In this document: piece after piece, positions 11,621-24,716 of the stretch
Layout: the number at the start of each line of letters is the position of its first letter
Position numbering within the stretch: position 1 is the first letter of the stretch
DNA from: Taeniopygia guttata
Lineage: Eukaryota > Chordata > Aves > Passeriformes > Estrildidae
NCBI RefSeq assembly: GCF_048771995.1
Contig: NC_133025.1
Span: forward strand, 3,162,001-3,226,000
DNA: 64,000 bases
Direction of reading: 5' to 3'
The notes under the pieces: model-generated
The model's input: only the letters and a program-made list of their open reading frames with translations
Told to the model about the DNA's origin: nothing
Databases searched by the model: none
Program-made: the position numbers and the translations under genes

Positions 11621-12924
11621 ATTCTTTGAATATTTTTTTTTTTTAACCACTTTTATACCTCTGGTAGAGAGCAGAAAAAGCTGGCCTCTGAGAGGTGGGA
11701 GTACAGAGGATGATCCATCATAGCTTGATTATCATCAGAGCTCATTTCAAAGTTATGTTTTGTTTTACCAGATCTCATCTAGCCCAACTGTTAACCTCTC
11801 TAAGGATATTCTGAAGCTGTTTCAATAATCAGTCATGCCCATGGTGAACAATTGCACCTTAAAACCAGACAGAATTTCTTTTTCTGCAATTTTTTTTTTT
11901 ACTTTTCACTTGCTATCTCACAGCTCACCTTTGTCTTCATTGAGCAAAGTCCATCTCCTGCTGCAGCCTCATAGTCTGCCCATCCAGTCCCCAGCTCTCC
12001 AATCTGCACACAGACATGTGAGACCATGTCAGAAGTGCTGCTTAAATACAGGTAGGAGACACCAGCTGCTCTTCTTGCCTGTCAGCTCATCCCAGGAGTC
12101 AAAGTTGTCCAAACACAGCCTATTCTCAGTAAATCATGTTCATAATGCCTTTTTTAAAAACTCCTGTGCCTGTAAACAGCTCACAGGGGGACTTGTCGCA
12201 TTATTTTCCAAAGATTTGAAGAAAAGTCAACCAGATTTAAATTCCTTGGACCCTTTCACCTGCCTCTTTGAATCTGAATGGGATGTTTGCCTTTTTCCAT
12301 CAGGAAGCTCCAGGAGCTGCCACATCAGACATCAGCCAGCACCCTCAATCTCCTTGTCCTCTGCTGTCTTGTGGACTTGTAATTGCCTACAAATGATTTA
12401 ATTCTCCTCTACACTGAGTAGAGTCTTCTCCTGCCACAAGGCAGGTAGATCTGGGAAGTCTGGAGAAGAGGTTTCCAGTAAATACTGAAGCTAAGAAAGC
12501 ATTTGGTTATTTCCTTATAAAGCATCCTTTAGAAAACACAGTTTTGTCGCAGCAGAGAAAACAGCTGCCTCTGTGACCTTTTCCTGGAGTGCTTTCAATC
12601 AGAGACCTGATTTTAGCTGTGGCTTTTCTGTGCAATGTCATCATCATCAAAACAGAGCTATGGGATACCTGATGATGATATCAGCTGCTTGTTTTGGAGC
12701 TAAAGCTGTTTTTCTCCAGATGTTGTACAAGGCTCAGTAAATGCTAACCCTTCCCACAGATGCTGGATTTCAGCAGAGCTGTGATTGCAGAGCCCTACCA
12801 GCAGGTCTGACACTGCTGAGTAGGGGACAGGAGGAAGAGAATCCTCTTCATCCCTGCTGCAGGACAAGGAGTCACCCATCAGTTACCACTAACCCACAGC
12901 TCAGGATTAAAATCCAAATCCACC
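11621..12924. other. A/T-rich noncoding DNA, possibly more old LINE
   Basis: No gene is recognised. The base composition matches the decayed LINE to its left as far as about 12420, so the element may continue, but I cannot point to a motif. T-runs lie near 11633-11643 and 11890-11899. Confidence 0.4.
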
Positions 12925-13205
12925 AGGCAGCAACTGGCAGAACAAGAGGACCAGTCTCAAACTACGTCAGGGAGGGTTTAGGTTGGATATCAGGAAAAAA
13001 AAATTCACTGAAAGAATAATAAAATACTGGAATTTTCTTCCTAGGGAGGTGGTGGAATCACCATCTCTGGGTATGTTTTTAAAAAAAGACTGGACTTGGC
13101 ACTTGGTGCTATAGTCTAGTTGAGGTGTTAGGGCATGGGTTGGACTTGATGATCTTAGAGGTCTCTTCCAACCTCATTATTCTGTGATTCTGGGATTCTG
13201 TGAAA
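12925..13205 (+). mobile_element. CR1 3' end, second subfamily type
   Basis: Landmarks: 'ggcagcaactggcagaacaa', 'gtttaggttggatatcagg', 'gggaggtggtggaatcacca', 'cttgatgatcttagaggtc' and a tail 'attctgtgattctgggattc'. The 'gtggtggaatcaccatc' block and the 'cttagaggtctcttccaacc' ending place it in a different CR1 subfamily from most copies here. It is well preserved. Confidence 0.9.
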
Positions 13206-13319
13206 TGTACAACAAGCACACGCTGCCTGCAAAGCTGGGCTGCACGAGAGGAGGAAGGAGTGTGGCTGCAGCCCATCCTGTTTGTTGTTTTTGTAGGATC
13301 AGATTCTGCCTTTGGCATA

Positions 13320-14200
13320 TGTCGAGCTTTAGTTGGGCCTCGGGTCTTCAAAGAGACACGAGCAGTTGTGGGTTGCTATAAAGTTGTTTATTGCATGAAT
13401 ACATCTCGAAGGCAGAGAGTTCAGGGTGTTAAAGTCCATGCTAAAGTTGTCTGGCATCGAGTCCCAGGCTGGAGCAGCAGCTGCAGGGCTGCAGGGCTGC
13501 ACGGCTGCTCTCTGGGATGCAGTGCCAGGTTCCATGCAGGAACAGCAGCAGCAACAGTTGTTCCCTGGCACAGAGTCCAAGCTCCCCAGCAGCAGCAGGA
13601 ACCAGAGTTTTTCTTCTTTCTTCTTTTTGTTGTTCTTCCTTCCTTCTCTTCTTCTTGTTGTGGTTGTTGTTTCTTGCACCCTATTGCAGGGCATTTTAGT
13701 CATGAAACATCCAATCAGCTAAAAACACGATTCTAGAACATTCTTTCTCAACCAATCTAAATTTGAATCTAATGTGCAAAAGTAGTACAAAAGTAGTGTC
13801 AGTTCTGTCCTAAAAAACTACCTATATGTTATTATCTGTTTATGCAAATGTGCTGTTTTCTTACTTAAAATTTACTTGTGTAAGTTTATCTATTTACATG
13901 AATAGTTCTATTTACACGTAATTTTATCTGTTCATGTGAATAATTCTATCTATTCTAGTGGCAAGGTTCTGCTATGTTTTTTTTATGTTTGGAGCTAAGT
14001 TACTTTAAGAATTTTTAAACTGGGCCTGAGGGCCTTTACTAGCTAGCACAGTTTCTTAAGGAACTTAAAATATATTTCTACTTACTTAAAACTATAACTT
14101 ACAGTTCCACTTACTTAAAACTTAAACCTACACTTCCACTTCATATCTGTGTGGCTTAATATATCTTAATTTCTCTAAAGGCTTTAATTCAACCCCTACA
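13320..14200 (-). mobile_element. Probable solo LTR of an endogenous retrovirus
   Basis: The block starts TGTCGAGC and ends CCCCTACA on the plus strand, so in minus orientation it is a TG...CA unit of about 880 bp. Near its sense 3' end is an AATAAA signal (plus-strand TTTATT at 13388-13393), about 70 bp from the end as expected for the R region. The sense 5' half is A/T-rich with short imperfect internal repeats (ACTTA- and TCTATTTACA-like). I found no matching target-site duplication, so the ends may be slightly off or internal sequence may be attached on the low-coordinate side. No retroviral coding sequence is visible. The open frames within (13200-13736, 13329-13703) are LTR shadows. Confidence 0.6.
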
Positions 14201-14889
14201 TTCATCTCTGTCTCTGAGGAACTCAGAGAGACTTGCATTCCAAGAGGTGTAGCTCAGTCCTTGGTCCTGATTTGTCTTGTAGCCCTAAGTAGAGCCCAGC
14301 TCTGAGTTTGCACAGGGTGAGTTGGGGGAAGTTGGGCTGACACCTCCTTGCTCAGAGAACCATGTCTGGAACTCCTGGGCTCCACTACTGATTAGAACAC
14401 GGGTACATTTTTTATCTGTTCCTCTTTCCACACTGCCAAGCTCTTTCCTTTCCCCCTGCCCCACTGTTCCTTCCTTAAATCCATCCCTCTCTTGCTGTGG
14501 CTCTGGTCTGAATTCATGCTGAAAGCTGCCTTTCATTTCTCTGCCTTTCCCACACGCCAGCCTCCCTCCCCTCCCTCTGCCCCTTCACTGACACAGATGG
14601 GATTTCACATTTAAACAAAGTTCCACCGTGTACCATTTTCCCCTGATAAGTAGGCTCAGTCCAGAGTGACTCAGGCCCGTGGCACGCAGGTAATTTCTCC
14701 AGCTCCCTCTCATGGCATTCCTCCCCAGTGCCTGCCTGTGAGAGATTCTCACATTCTGGTTGTCTGTGTGTGCCTCAGGTGACTGGAGAACCAGTTTGCA
14801 GTGCAGAAAGATGTGATGTACAGATTTAATAAAAATCTTCAAAGCAGCTCTGTCTTGAAAACCTCGAATTGTCCTCACTAGGAGAAAAA
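14201..14889. other. Unique noncoding DNA
   Basis: No gene is recognised. An 8-bp perfect inverted repeat TCTCTGAG-GAA-CTCAGAGA lies near 14211-14231 and is probably incidental. Confidence 0.45.
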
Positions 14890-15050
14890 GTGTTGAACAC
14901 TCCAGGGTTGGGGCAGCCACACCTTCTCTAGGCAACCACTTCCAGTATTTCACCACTCTCACAGGGAAGAATTTATTCCTAATATCCCACCTAAATCTCT
15001 CCTCTTTCTGCTTAAAATCCTTCCTCCTTGTCTATCACTACATGCCCTTG
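14890..15050 (-). mobile_element. CR1 LINE fragment
   Basis: Plus-strand reading shows 'ggcagccacaccttctct', 'ttcaccactctcacaggga', 'attcctaatatcccacctaa' and 'tctatcactacatgccctt'. The CR1 3' head is missing. Confidence 0.85.
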
Positions 15051-17409
15051 TAAACCATATCACAAAGTGCCATTTGGAAAAGGATTCTGCCACATCCCTT
15101 GCTACAATGCTTAATCAATCTTCCAGTGACAAAACTTCTCATATATCCAACCTGAACCTTCCCTGGTGCATCTTGAGCCATTCCATTCTCTGCCCCAGAA
15201 CCACACATCCATTTTTGCTGATGAATTTTGCAGATTTTTTTCTCTGGGACTGTTTTTGAGCTGCCTCATCTCTCAAGTGAGTGGTGGAGACAGGTCGGAA
15301 TAACACCGTGAGGGACCCTGCCAACACAGATAGACATCACCACAGAGAGAACTGCAGCTTTTTTCCCCCCAAACATATGTTCCTCTTGTTGCCATAACTG
15401 GAATCAGCCTGTTGGAGAGCCAGGAGAAGTGTCCCAAAATAAGTAATAATTCACTCCGCGGATCCGATGGGTTTGCGTCAGGATTGCGAAGGCAAAATCC
15501 GAGACAGTTACAAATCCCTGGAGTAATGGTGAGCTGATAAAAGGAAAGAGGGAGGAGGATCACATTCCTCCCAGCCCAGCAGGCTCCAGTGCAAAGGGAA
15601 TAAGAACATTTCGTGCTCTGTACACCCAGTCCTCAGCCTGGCAAAGGCTGTGAGCCTTATCAGCTGGACAGGGGCTTTGTGCCTCCCTGAGCCTCTCTGG
15701 GCCAGGTCACACCTCTGAGGTGTGATCCCTTGCCCTGGTTTGCTTCTGCTTTGCATTTCTCTGCTGGGCATTTCCCCATCCCCAAAAACCCCGTTGGATG
15801 GGCTAAATGAACCCTTTTTTGCTTCCAAAAGCAATGCTTTGGGGCTCACCCACAAGTGACAGGAGATTTAATTGTCTGTTTTCCTTCTCCTTTTTTATTC
15901 TGCTACTACAATGTCCAAAAAATGTATCTTCTTTTTTCACCCCTTTTTTTTTTTGAGCTATTAGTACTGACAGATTCCTTTTTCCAGTTGCCCAAGTGAG
16001 GCTTAGAGGGGTCAAAAATGTGCTTATTATAGGTTTTTCTCAGGGCTGGCAGGTCAAGATGGTCCAGTCTAATCAAGGAGAAACATCCTCCTCCAGATGA
16101 GGGTCCTGCTGGAGGGTACCACAGGTCTGCCTGTGAACTGCCCAGAGAAACACTGTCAAATAGAAAAAAAACCCAAAAAACCCCAAAAAAACAACTAGAA
16201 ATTAATAAATAAGTAACTCAGAGATGTTGAAAAAAACCACTTTTTTACTTGCTTTCAAACTGAAAAGTTGAAGTGCTAAATTGCAAACTTCGTTGTGATT
16301 TAAGCTGACCTTTCTTAAGAGCTTGCAGGGATAAGCAGAAAAAGCCACCTGATTTGAAATGTTTCATTTTAAGACAAACACAAAGTGATGACTCAACCTG
16401 ATATGATTTTTGCCCGCTTTTCTATTTTTGTGAAGGAAAAAAAAAAAGAAAAAAATCATTTTAGTTCAACCAATCTCCATATTTTGATTTTTGACTGACT
16501 ATATTTTCTGAGAAGAACTTCTGAGCCAAAAAAATCTCCCAGATGAAGATGTAACACTCATTCTGACTCTGTGAAGCAGCTGATAACCACCAGATACTTT
16601 CTCTGCTCTTATGGAGGTCACCTACATTTAAAACGATATTTCTGGCAAGTATATATGAAAACAGGAAACTTCAATTCCCTGTATCAAGATCAAAATCAGA
16701 AACCCCTCCTAAGTTCCAGGAATATCCCCCTCTGCTCAGTCTGTTGTAAATGACCCTCTTTGGACACACCTGCACCAAGGGAAGGACCTTGAAAATGGAG
16801 AGAGCCTTGGACCCAACTAAAGAGCCTGACTGAAGACCCAAAGAGCAGATATCCTCCTTTCTTTCAAATTTATATTCCATCTGACTCTATTTATTTATTT
16901 CTAACAAGCAAGTCTCCTAATATGACTCCCTTCATGCCCTGAAGATGCACTGAGAATCGTGCAAGTGCTTAAAAGCTCTTTTCCATGTCTGCTTTGCATT
17001 CTGAGAAGAAAGTTGGACCAATTCTCACATCCCAACTCAACTGCAAAGCTGAAGTGGTTTTCAGGCAGTGCCTCAGAAAGAAAACCAGGCTCACCAAAAT
17101 AAGTTTGTGCCTGGCCTGGTTACCTCCACACACATTTTTAAGCAGCTGAGCCAGAGTTCTGGGATCAAAGTTAGGAATCTGTTTAAATTTTACCTTGAAA
17201 ATCTGTCTGAAGAGCAGGAATGTCATGGTGGTGTCGCCAACCCATGTCCCCAATCCCTGAATGATAATAAATCAGGGTCAAGTCTCCATCAGTGCCCTTT
17301 GAAAACAGAATAGTCTGAATTAATACTTTAAAACACTTACCTCTTGTGGAGGAAAAATAGTCTGCAGCACTACAAGGGGAAGATACAATCAGATATTTTG
17401 GAAAATATT
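15051..17409. other. Unique noncoding DNA
   Basis: No gene is recognised. A/C-rich low complexity lies near 16163-16197 and an A-rich run near 16437-16455. Confidence 0.5.
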
Positions 17410-17484
17410 ATTAGATGATCTTTAAGGTCTACAGGATGATTTTTAGGGTCCCTTCTAACCCAAAACATTCTCTGGTTCTATGAA
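17410..17484 (+). mobile_element. CR1 3' tail fragment
   Basis: Only the last part of CR1 is present: 'agatgatctttaaggtc', 'gggtcccttctaacccaaa' and 'ggttctatg'. The 'gatgat...agggtc' stretch is partly duplicated (17412 and 17434). Confidence 0.75.
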
Positions 17485-19618
17485 AAGAAGGTGTCTGCTC
17501 TCTCTTTCACTCCCTAGACTGGTGCAGAGGAGAGGCACATCGTGCTATTTGCCTGGAGGAAGCACAACACCAGTGACTATTTGCCTTACCTTTTTGCAAA
17601 CAAAAATGTAGATTCTTGCTCCGAAGCTGATTCTCGGTCACTTTTTTGCATCCACCTTGCACACAGCGCAGACCCCATCCCTGCCTCATGCCTTAGCACA
17701 GAGATAACAAGGTGGGATGTGCTTTAGGATAGCCACAAAGAAATACCAAGGCCCTTGGGCTCAGCTTTCTCCATCTGAGGGCTCACAGTCTGTTCCAGCA
17801 AACAGCCAGGTCACTGCAGTGCTTGCCAACAATGCTTGGCACAGGAATGTGGTGCTGATCACACCCTCAGAGCTTCCTGCAGCCACTGGCACAAAGTCAA
17901 CTTCCCTGTGCCAGGGCAGAGCAGCAGCTCCTTCAGCCAGCCTTGAATTTTTGCCCTCAACCCCTCCGTTTAGAACCATGGATGATTTGGTTGGGAGGGA
18001 AATCAAAGACTCTCTCGTTCCAAGCCCCCTGCAATGGGCAGGGGTACCCTGGCAGTCTTGCTGTGCTTCTCCAGCTCCAGTTCAGCAAATTGGGAAGGAT
18101 TCTGGTCCCCTGAAAAATAAACGTCACCACTGCAAATTTACAGCAAAAGGAGGGCTGGGGTGGGCACGTGTCTTGCCCCAATCCCACCACAGCCAGAGAG
18201 CTGAGATTATTGAGCTCCTCAGCTCCACATCAACCAACAATATTCCTTGCAAGGCTTCCCACCATCACCTTTAGGCATAAAGAAATCTTTGTGGATCCCT
18301 CTGGATGTTTCCCTCAATCACTAATGCACAGTGTGGGACCATGGGAATGTGTGGAATACACACATGCCTTGATTCTCCTGAATTTTGAATTCACTCGGCT
18401 TTATTTGCCATGCTGCTGTGATTATTATTTCATCAGCCTACCCCAAAACTCCTCTTTTGACCCCCACCTTTTAGCCACATTGACTGTGCAAAGTTCATTC
18501 TGGCTTTGTGTCCTTTCTTCTGAATCTCTCAAGAGGTTCTCCTTGCAAAGATGGCTTTACATAAGAGGATATCAATTGTTTCCTTCTCATGAAGTGAATT
18601 TTCTTTGATTTCTTGAACAGGAATTTGTGGAAGCGTAGACCAAGTCTCAGTGGTCAGTGTGTCCCTTTAATTTTCACATAATCTTGTCCTTAGAAAGACA
18701 AAAAGAAAACTCCAGCGAGTACCTCTTAGTTTGAAACTTCTTTCAAGCAGCTCCACTAAAACAAAGGTTTCACTTAACAATGCATTTCCTAATGTTCTTT
18801 AACTCTCAAGAGCATGGGAGCATATAATCAAGATCCTGGCTAAACAGAAGTTTATTTTAAATGGAAATACCTATAGAAATTGTCAAGAAGGATGTTCCGT
18901 CAAACGTCACTGCTCCTGCCAAAAATACATCTCAACTGGCATTGTGTGATGGCCTCAAACCCATGGAAAGCTCTTTGAGGATAAACAATGCACTCCACTG
19001 CACTTCCAGGACAGATGGTGGCACAGGAGCTGTTAGCTGTGGCTGAAGGAAAAAATCAAAGGTCCCAAGAACTCGAGGTAATTGACGTGCTGGAACTTGT
19101 TACGAGATAAAATATCTCAATTCCAGTGCTATTTCAGAATTATGCACTCCCTGGGCACTCTCCCCACTGCAGGTTCAGGAGGCTGCCTGCTGTGACGTTT
19201 TGTATTGACTTCTGTATGCACAGCAAAACTTTTGGAGGATGAATGCTCCAAAGCATTCATAATGGGAATTATATATTCATTCAGAATGGGAGTTGTCTCC
19301 AGTGGGTCAGATGATCTCTGCAGTCCCCCTGCACAAATAGAGCTGCCTCAGCTCTAACCTGGGCAATGCTTCCTAGCCAGGAATGCGGAATTTACTACCC
19401 AAACTCTTTGGATTATAATTCCCAAAGTTGGTTGTATGAGTTTTGACAGGTTTGAAATTTTGGGGGTGGTAGTTTTCAGAATCCAAAATGCAATGTTCTG
19501 TTTGGCTGTGAGAACCAAACATGGTGTCATTTAGGTGCTCAGGTGGACTGGAATATGACCCTTAAGTAGCTGAAGGCAACCTAGAAAAAAATATTTATTC
19601 ACAGAAAGAAAACTCCAG
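17485..19618. other. Unique noncoding DNA
   Basis: No gene is recognised. The overlapping plus-strand frames at 17717-18274 and 18168-18608 lack any domain pattern. Confidence 0.5.
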
Positions 19619-19918
19619 TCATGGAAAGGGACTTTCACAAAAGCATGGAGCAACAGGACAAGGGGGAATGGCTTCCAACAGAAAGAGAGTGGGTTCAAAT
19701 TGTACATTATGAAAAAAATCTTTATTATAAGGGTGGTGAGACACTAGAACAGGATGTCCAGGGAAATTTTGGATGCCCCATCCCTGGAAGTGTCCAAAGC
19801 CAGGTTGGATGGAGTTTGGAATGACCTGATCCAGTGGAAAGTGTCCCTGCCCATGGCAGGGAGTGGAACTGGATGATCTTTCCAACTCAAGCCATTCCAT
19901 GATTTTGTGATTCCATTC
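19619..19918 (+). mobile_element. CR1 LINE 3' end
   Basis: Landmarks: 'gcaacaggacaaggggga', 'aagggtggtgagacactag', 'gatgccccatccctggaag', 'gtgtccctgcccatggca', 'ggaactggatgatcttt' and the tail 'cattccatgattttgtga'. Confidence 0.92.
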
Positions 19919-20559
19919 AAATAACTGTCCAGTGCAAGTGCACAGTTATGTAGATACATAAGGCAAAACATGGAATTTCTGCCCCCATGACTGGAATTTT
20001 CTGCCTGTGAATAAATAGACATCACACCAATAATAGGTATCACACCCTCATTGCACCAAACACACACTGAATGAGTTTTGAAGCACATTGCAGCTCTGAT
20101 CTAATCAGCAGTGACCAACTTCCTGACACAACAGCCTTTTGGTTTGGGATCCACAATGACAAAACTCTGTGAGGCATTAACTTTCCTCAGCAGGACGGTT
20201 TGAAAATTAACCTTATTTGCCGCAGTTCATCTCCATCGCTCAAGATGACTTTCAGTGCCACAAATACTCTGGGAATATCAATGTTTCTTTGTTTGGTGTC
20301 CATAAATTTCAGTGTTGTTTCTAATTTAAGCCTAGAGAGAGAGTCCTCAGTGATAGTGAGTTACCCAACCACAAGGAGATGATTTAAGAGCAGATGCAAA
20401 GATCTAGTTGTCAAAAATTTCCTTTCTGTCTCCCTGGCTGTTGAGTTCAAGATATCCTACAGGATGCCAGTAGATAAATGCTTCCTGTGACTGGAACCAA
20501 AATATGCCCTAAAATTCTGCCCATGACACAAAATATATTTGGGGTGATGTCTTTAAGCT
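19919..20559. other. Unique noncoding DNA
   Basis: Nothing is recognised apart from unique sequence between two CR1 copies. Confidence 0.5.
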
Positions 20560-20781
20560 GACAGAGGACGGGTTTAGATTGGATATTAAGAAGAAATTCT
20601 TCCCTGTGAGGATGGTGAGGCCCTGGCACAGGGTGCTCAGAGAAGCTGTGGCTGTCCCATCCCTGGAAGTGTCCAAGAACAGGCTGGATGGAGTTTGGAG
20701 CAACCTGGGGCAGTGGAAGGTGTTCCTGCCCAGGGCAGGGGGTTGGAATTGGGTGATGTTTAGACTCTGTGATTCCATCTT
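20560..20781 (+). mobile_element. CR1 LINE 3' end
   Basis: Landmarks: 'gggtttagattggatatta', 'gaagaaattcttccctgtga', 'gatggtgaggccctggca', 'ccatccctggaagtgtcc', 'cctgcccagggcaggggg' and a short 'ctctgtgattcca' tail. Confidence 0.92.
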
Positions 20782-20871
20782 TTTGAGTTTGGTGTTTAAA
20801 CTCCCATGGAAACCAACAGAGACTGAGAGCTCAACTCAGCTGAACGCTGACACCAGCTGAGGTTCTCTAGG

Positions 20872-20990
20872 ATATCAAAGAATATCCTGAGATGGAAGGG
20901 ATTCCCTAGGATCATCCAAGTCTAACTTCTGGCCCTGAGGACACCCCAGGACCCCACCCTGTGCCTGAGTCCTCTCTGAGGGATGTAGAA
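20872..20990 (-). mobile_element. CR1 3' end fragment, third subfamily type
   Basis: Plus-strand reading: 'aagaatatcctgagatgg', 'aagggattccctaggatcat', 'gaggacaccccaggacc', 'accctgtgcctgagtcc'. This is the 'atcctgagttggaagggacc' class of CR1, distinct from the other two types here. Confidence 0.8.
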
Positions 20991-23900
20991 AGCTTGCAGA
21001 TGTATCAGATGCCTCACAAGACAACCCAGATGATCCAATAAACCCATGATCCCTGAGTCCCACCTACTGTGCATGGCATGGACAGGAGACCAGAGTAAAT
21101 CTCAGTTTGAGGAACAAGTGGCATGGAAGGTGGAGGATACCTGCACTCAGTAAGAGCCTCTTCCCTAAGGGAGCAGAGACAGGTCAGGAATACCAGACAT
21201 TATATGGGATTAGCTTGCATAGCCAGAGACAGTTCCCAAAACAAAACTGGTCTGGATCTCACTGCTCTGTAGGGGGCTGGTCCAAAGCAGTGGCTGGTGG
21301 CACGACCAGCTGTGTGCTGCCACTGTTCCCATCCCTCAAACCCCATCTCCTGCCCCCACAGAGGCAGCTCCTAAGCCTTGGGGACTGCACACGAACCAGT
21401 GGTGTTTTGCTGCTGTTTGTTAGGCGCCAGCAGACCCCTGCCAGCAATGCTGGAAACTAAATATAAACTGGCTGGGGCTCACAGATTTCATTATCGAGCT
21501 CAGAAGAGGAAACACCTGGAGCGAGGGGAGGAGGGGCTGAGCACAGGCAGCTCTGGAGCTTGCAGGGAATTCCCACCCCAAGGGAGCAGCGTTCCCATCA
21601 CAGCCTCCTAACAAATACCAGATCCTGTTTTCCACTCCACTAACACGTCCCTTCGCAGTCACTGTCCAGCCTGGTGCTGTCATTACTGCTCTGGAAGATC
21701 CATCACGGATCCATCACCCATCGAGGCATTGGGGACGATGAGCAAAACACCTCCTGTCCACCTGCAGCCTGTCATCTTCTGCTGGCCAGGGTTTCCCTCA
21801 CGGGGGACGGTGATGATTGCAAAGGTTGGATCCCCACGCCACTGTCCCCAACACCACCTAAGTCACGACATTTGTCTTTCCTCCCTTCCCAGCCTCCAGC
21901 TCCATCCACCTCCTCCATCCCTCAACTCATCAAAGGGCTCTGTGTTGTGCCTCCCGCTCCCACTGAGGTCGGCACTACAAATTATCCTTTCATTCCTGCT
22001 GTCATCCCCTCGGCACAGCACTGAAATCCCTGTCCCCCTCGCCCTACCCTTCCCAAGTTCAAAGCTGAAAGCAAAAATTCCATTCTGGATTTTTCCCCAC
22101 GAACCACAGCCCGCCTTGCTTGGTCCCCATCCCTCTTTCTGCCTTTCCATGGTGTTGGTGCCTGTTCTTGCAGGAAAACTCCCACAATGGAAGGGATCAG
22201 AGGCGGTGGGGAGCATCCCACAGGAGCCAGCATCCATCCAGACAGCTGCTCCGGCTCCACCAGCCAGCAACAAAGATTTTGTTTTCCTCTCTCCCTTCAC
22301 ATGCTAATCACCCAGCAGTGATTAGAGCTGCAGCCTGACTCCAAGGGAAAGCAACAGAGGCGAGGGGCCGAGGGGATTTTTTTCAGCGCTGAGTAGAAAG
22401 TGGAGGGGGGAGAGAAATTGAGAAAAAAGAAAAAAAAAAGAAACAAAAGCAGCAAAATCAAGAAATGGGACTTGAAGAAGCTTCATTCCATATGGTTGGT
22501 CACGTCCATCCCTTTCAGCATTCAGTCCCGAAGGGACCAGGCAAGGGGCCTATTAAAGATCCCTATTTTGTTATTAGTATTCCTCCCTCCCAGCCAGAGG
22601 AGGTGGAGAGGGGGGGAAAGGGAGATGGGAGCAGGTCTGGGGAGGGCGCTGGGAAATTCCTGGCATTTTTCTGCCTTTGTGTCTGGGGGCTGAACTGAAA
22701 GGGAGGGATGCCGGGCTGCATTAAGCCTCCTGCCCCCTCCAGCAGAGAAGGGATTGCGCTCCCAGAACTGAGAGCTTCTTTATCCCCTTCCTTAGAAGGC
22801 TTCCAAGAAAAAAAAAACCTACAAATTCGTTTGGGTTTTGAGGGAGAAATCGCTCTCAAGGGAACTCTGAGTTCTTCCTGCCATCTCACTGTGTATCCCT
22901 GACTCCTTTTGATCCCGTAAGAAATCAGATCTTCCCTGTACATCCCTGGGGGCTCAAGCCCTTAATTTTTTTGGGCCGGTTTCACTTCATAATTGCTGTT
23001 TGATGGGGCTCCCCTGGCTTTTCTTTTGACACGATTCTACTGTGCTTCTTTTCACTGTCGGATCCCAGCTGGTCACATTCCTCAGGGAATAACCACCCTG
23101 GAGCTCAGCAAAACCTGGTCTGAGCCACCACCAGGTCCCCAGAATAACCGGGGGTGGATAAAAGGGGGAGAGAGGGAATGGGGGATATTCCTAGAGAGCA
23201 GAATGAGAATTGCAGCAACAAGACATCTCCCCAGGAGCTGCAGAATGAGGGTGGTGGCCCAGAGCATCACGTTTATCAGCCACCAGTATTCATGTCACCA
23301 GAATTTCGTGTCCTCCATTAATTTTTTTTCTAGTTTTTTTCCACGTTTTTGGTCTCCACAGCAGGCTGAGGCAGCAAGAGCCTCACCTGAGCTCTTCATG
23401 GCTATTTCTTGGCTGAGGGATGCTGCCCAGCTGCTGCAGTTAGGGGAAGGAGCAAATGCTCCTGCCTCCTCCCCATCACCCTCTGGATGCTGTGACCCAG
23501 GGGCTGCTCTCCTGCTCAGTTTTCTCTGCTGCAGACAATGGGGACCCAGTCTTACACAGAAGCCATTCAGGGCTTGGAATTGTTCCTGGTGCTTTTTACC
23601 TTTTCCAGCACTATTGTACCCTCCTGAGGTGGGGGATCAGCATTGTACCCACCACACAAGGGGTCAGAGCCCAGGTGGGTTTTTTAAACAGTGTTCTTCC
23701 CATACAAACTCTAAACTCCTGTTTGACCTTTTTGACTCTGGCTGAGTGCAGTGATGACATTTCACTCTTTCCAAGGATGACACCCTGGGAATGGTTAATT
23801 TGGGGCCTCTGTATGCTCAGGCTGCTTCTTCTGATTTTTTTTTTTTTTCATGTGAAATCTTTTTCACTTTTCCACATCAAAAGTAGGCTGTCCCTTTTCC

Positions 23901-24378
23901 TGCTCACTTCCTGCAGACCAGGAAGAATATCCTTCAGCAGGTTTTCCTGGTGAGTTTTCAGTAGATAAATCTGCTGGTTTCACTGTTCACCCCCTTTGCC
24001 AGATCAGTCTGAGCAGAGCAGGACCAGCATCACAACTCTTCTGGGAAAATCAGCCATGCATTCCTGTCCTTTGTTCCCCAGCTTTAAACATTTAATTAAT
24101 CCACTGCAGCCTCTGAATAAGGACAGTAGGAGAGTCACTCCAGGAATTGGATCAGTCCCATCAGATCAGATTCTGCCCGTGTGCCAACTCACCCATGTTT
24201 TTGACAGGGTCCAGCAGAAGAGTCCAGAATGTGCCCATTAGCAGGATGGCCTCACTCCTGAGCTTCAAACTGCTGCTTTTTGGGTGCTGTCAGGAAGAAT
24301 TCCCACAAGAGGTTTTTCTGTAGTGCACATCATCCTGTGAGAAGCTGAATGTGCCTAATAGTATGAGGTTCAAGCATT
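20991..24378. other. Unique noncoding DNA, locally moderately GC-rich
   Basis: No gene is recognised. The open frames at 21729-22307 and 22993-23745 lack recognisable domains and codon-level signatures. A purine-rich patch lies at 22400-22460 and a T-run at about 23838-23849. Confidence 0.5.
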
Positions 24379-24716
24379 AAATCATAGAATCAGAGAATAC
24401 TTTGGGTTGGAAGGGACCTTTAAAAGCCCTCTGCAATGAGCAGGGACACCTTCCACTAGACCAGATTCCTCCAAGCCTGATCTTGAATGTTTCCAGGGAT
24501 GGGGCATCTACCACCTCTCTGGGCAACCTGTGCCAGTATTTTCTCAACCTTTTTGTAAAAAATTCTTCCTTAGGGCTAATCTGAATTTACCCTTTTTATT
24601 TAAAACCATCACCCCTTGTCTTATCAAAACAGGCCCTGCTGAAAAGTTTGTCCCCATCTTTTTTCAGTATTGAAAGGACGCCACAAGGGAACCTTTTCTT
24701 CTCGCTGAGTCCCCAG
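24379..24716 (-). mobile_element. CR1 LINE 3' end
   Basis: Reverse-complement CR1 with an intact head: 'aatcatagaatcagagaat', 'tttgggttggaagggacc', 'gcagggacaccttccacta', 'gggatggggcatctacca', 'aaaccatcaccccttgtct', and a degenerate 'cagtattgaaaggacgcca' end. Confidence 0.94.

Noticed and set aside
13329-13703. 124-codon minus-strand frame with Cys and Lys/Arg runs
   Set aside because: Lies wholly inside the LTR-like block and reflects its CAG/AAG-rich simple sequence.
19300-19340. Possible CR1 tail ('cagatgatctctgcagtccc')
   Set aside because: Partial resemblance only, with no flanking CR1 landmarks.
22993-23745. 250-codon plus-strand frame
   Set aside because: No recognisable domain, mixed composition, contains T-runs typical of noncoding DNA; probably chance.
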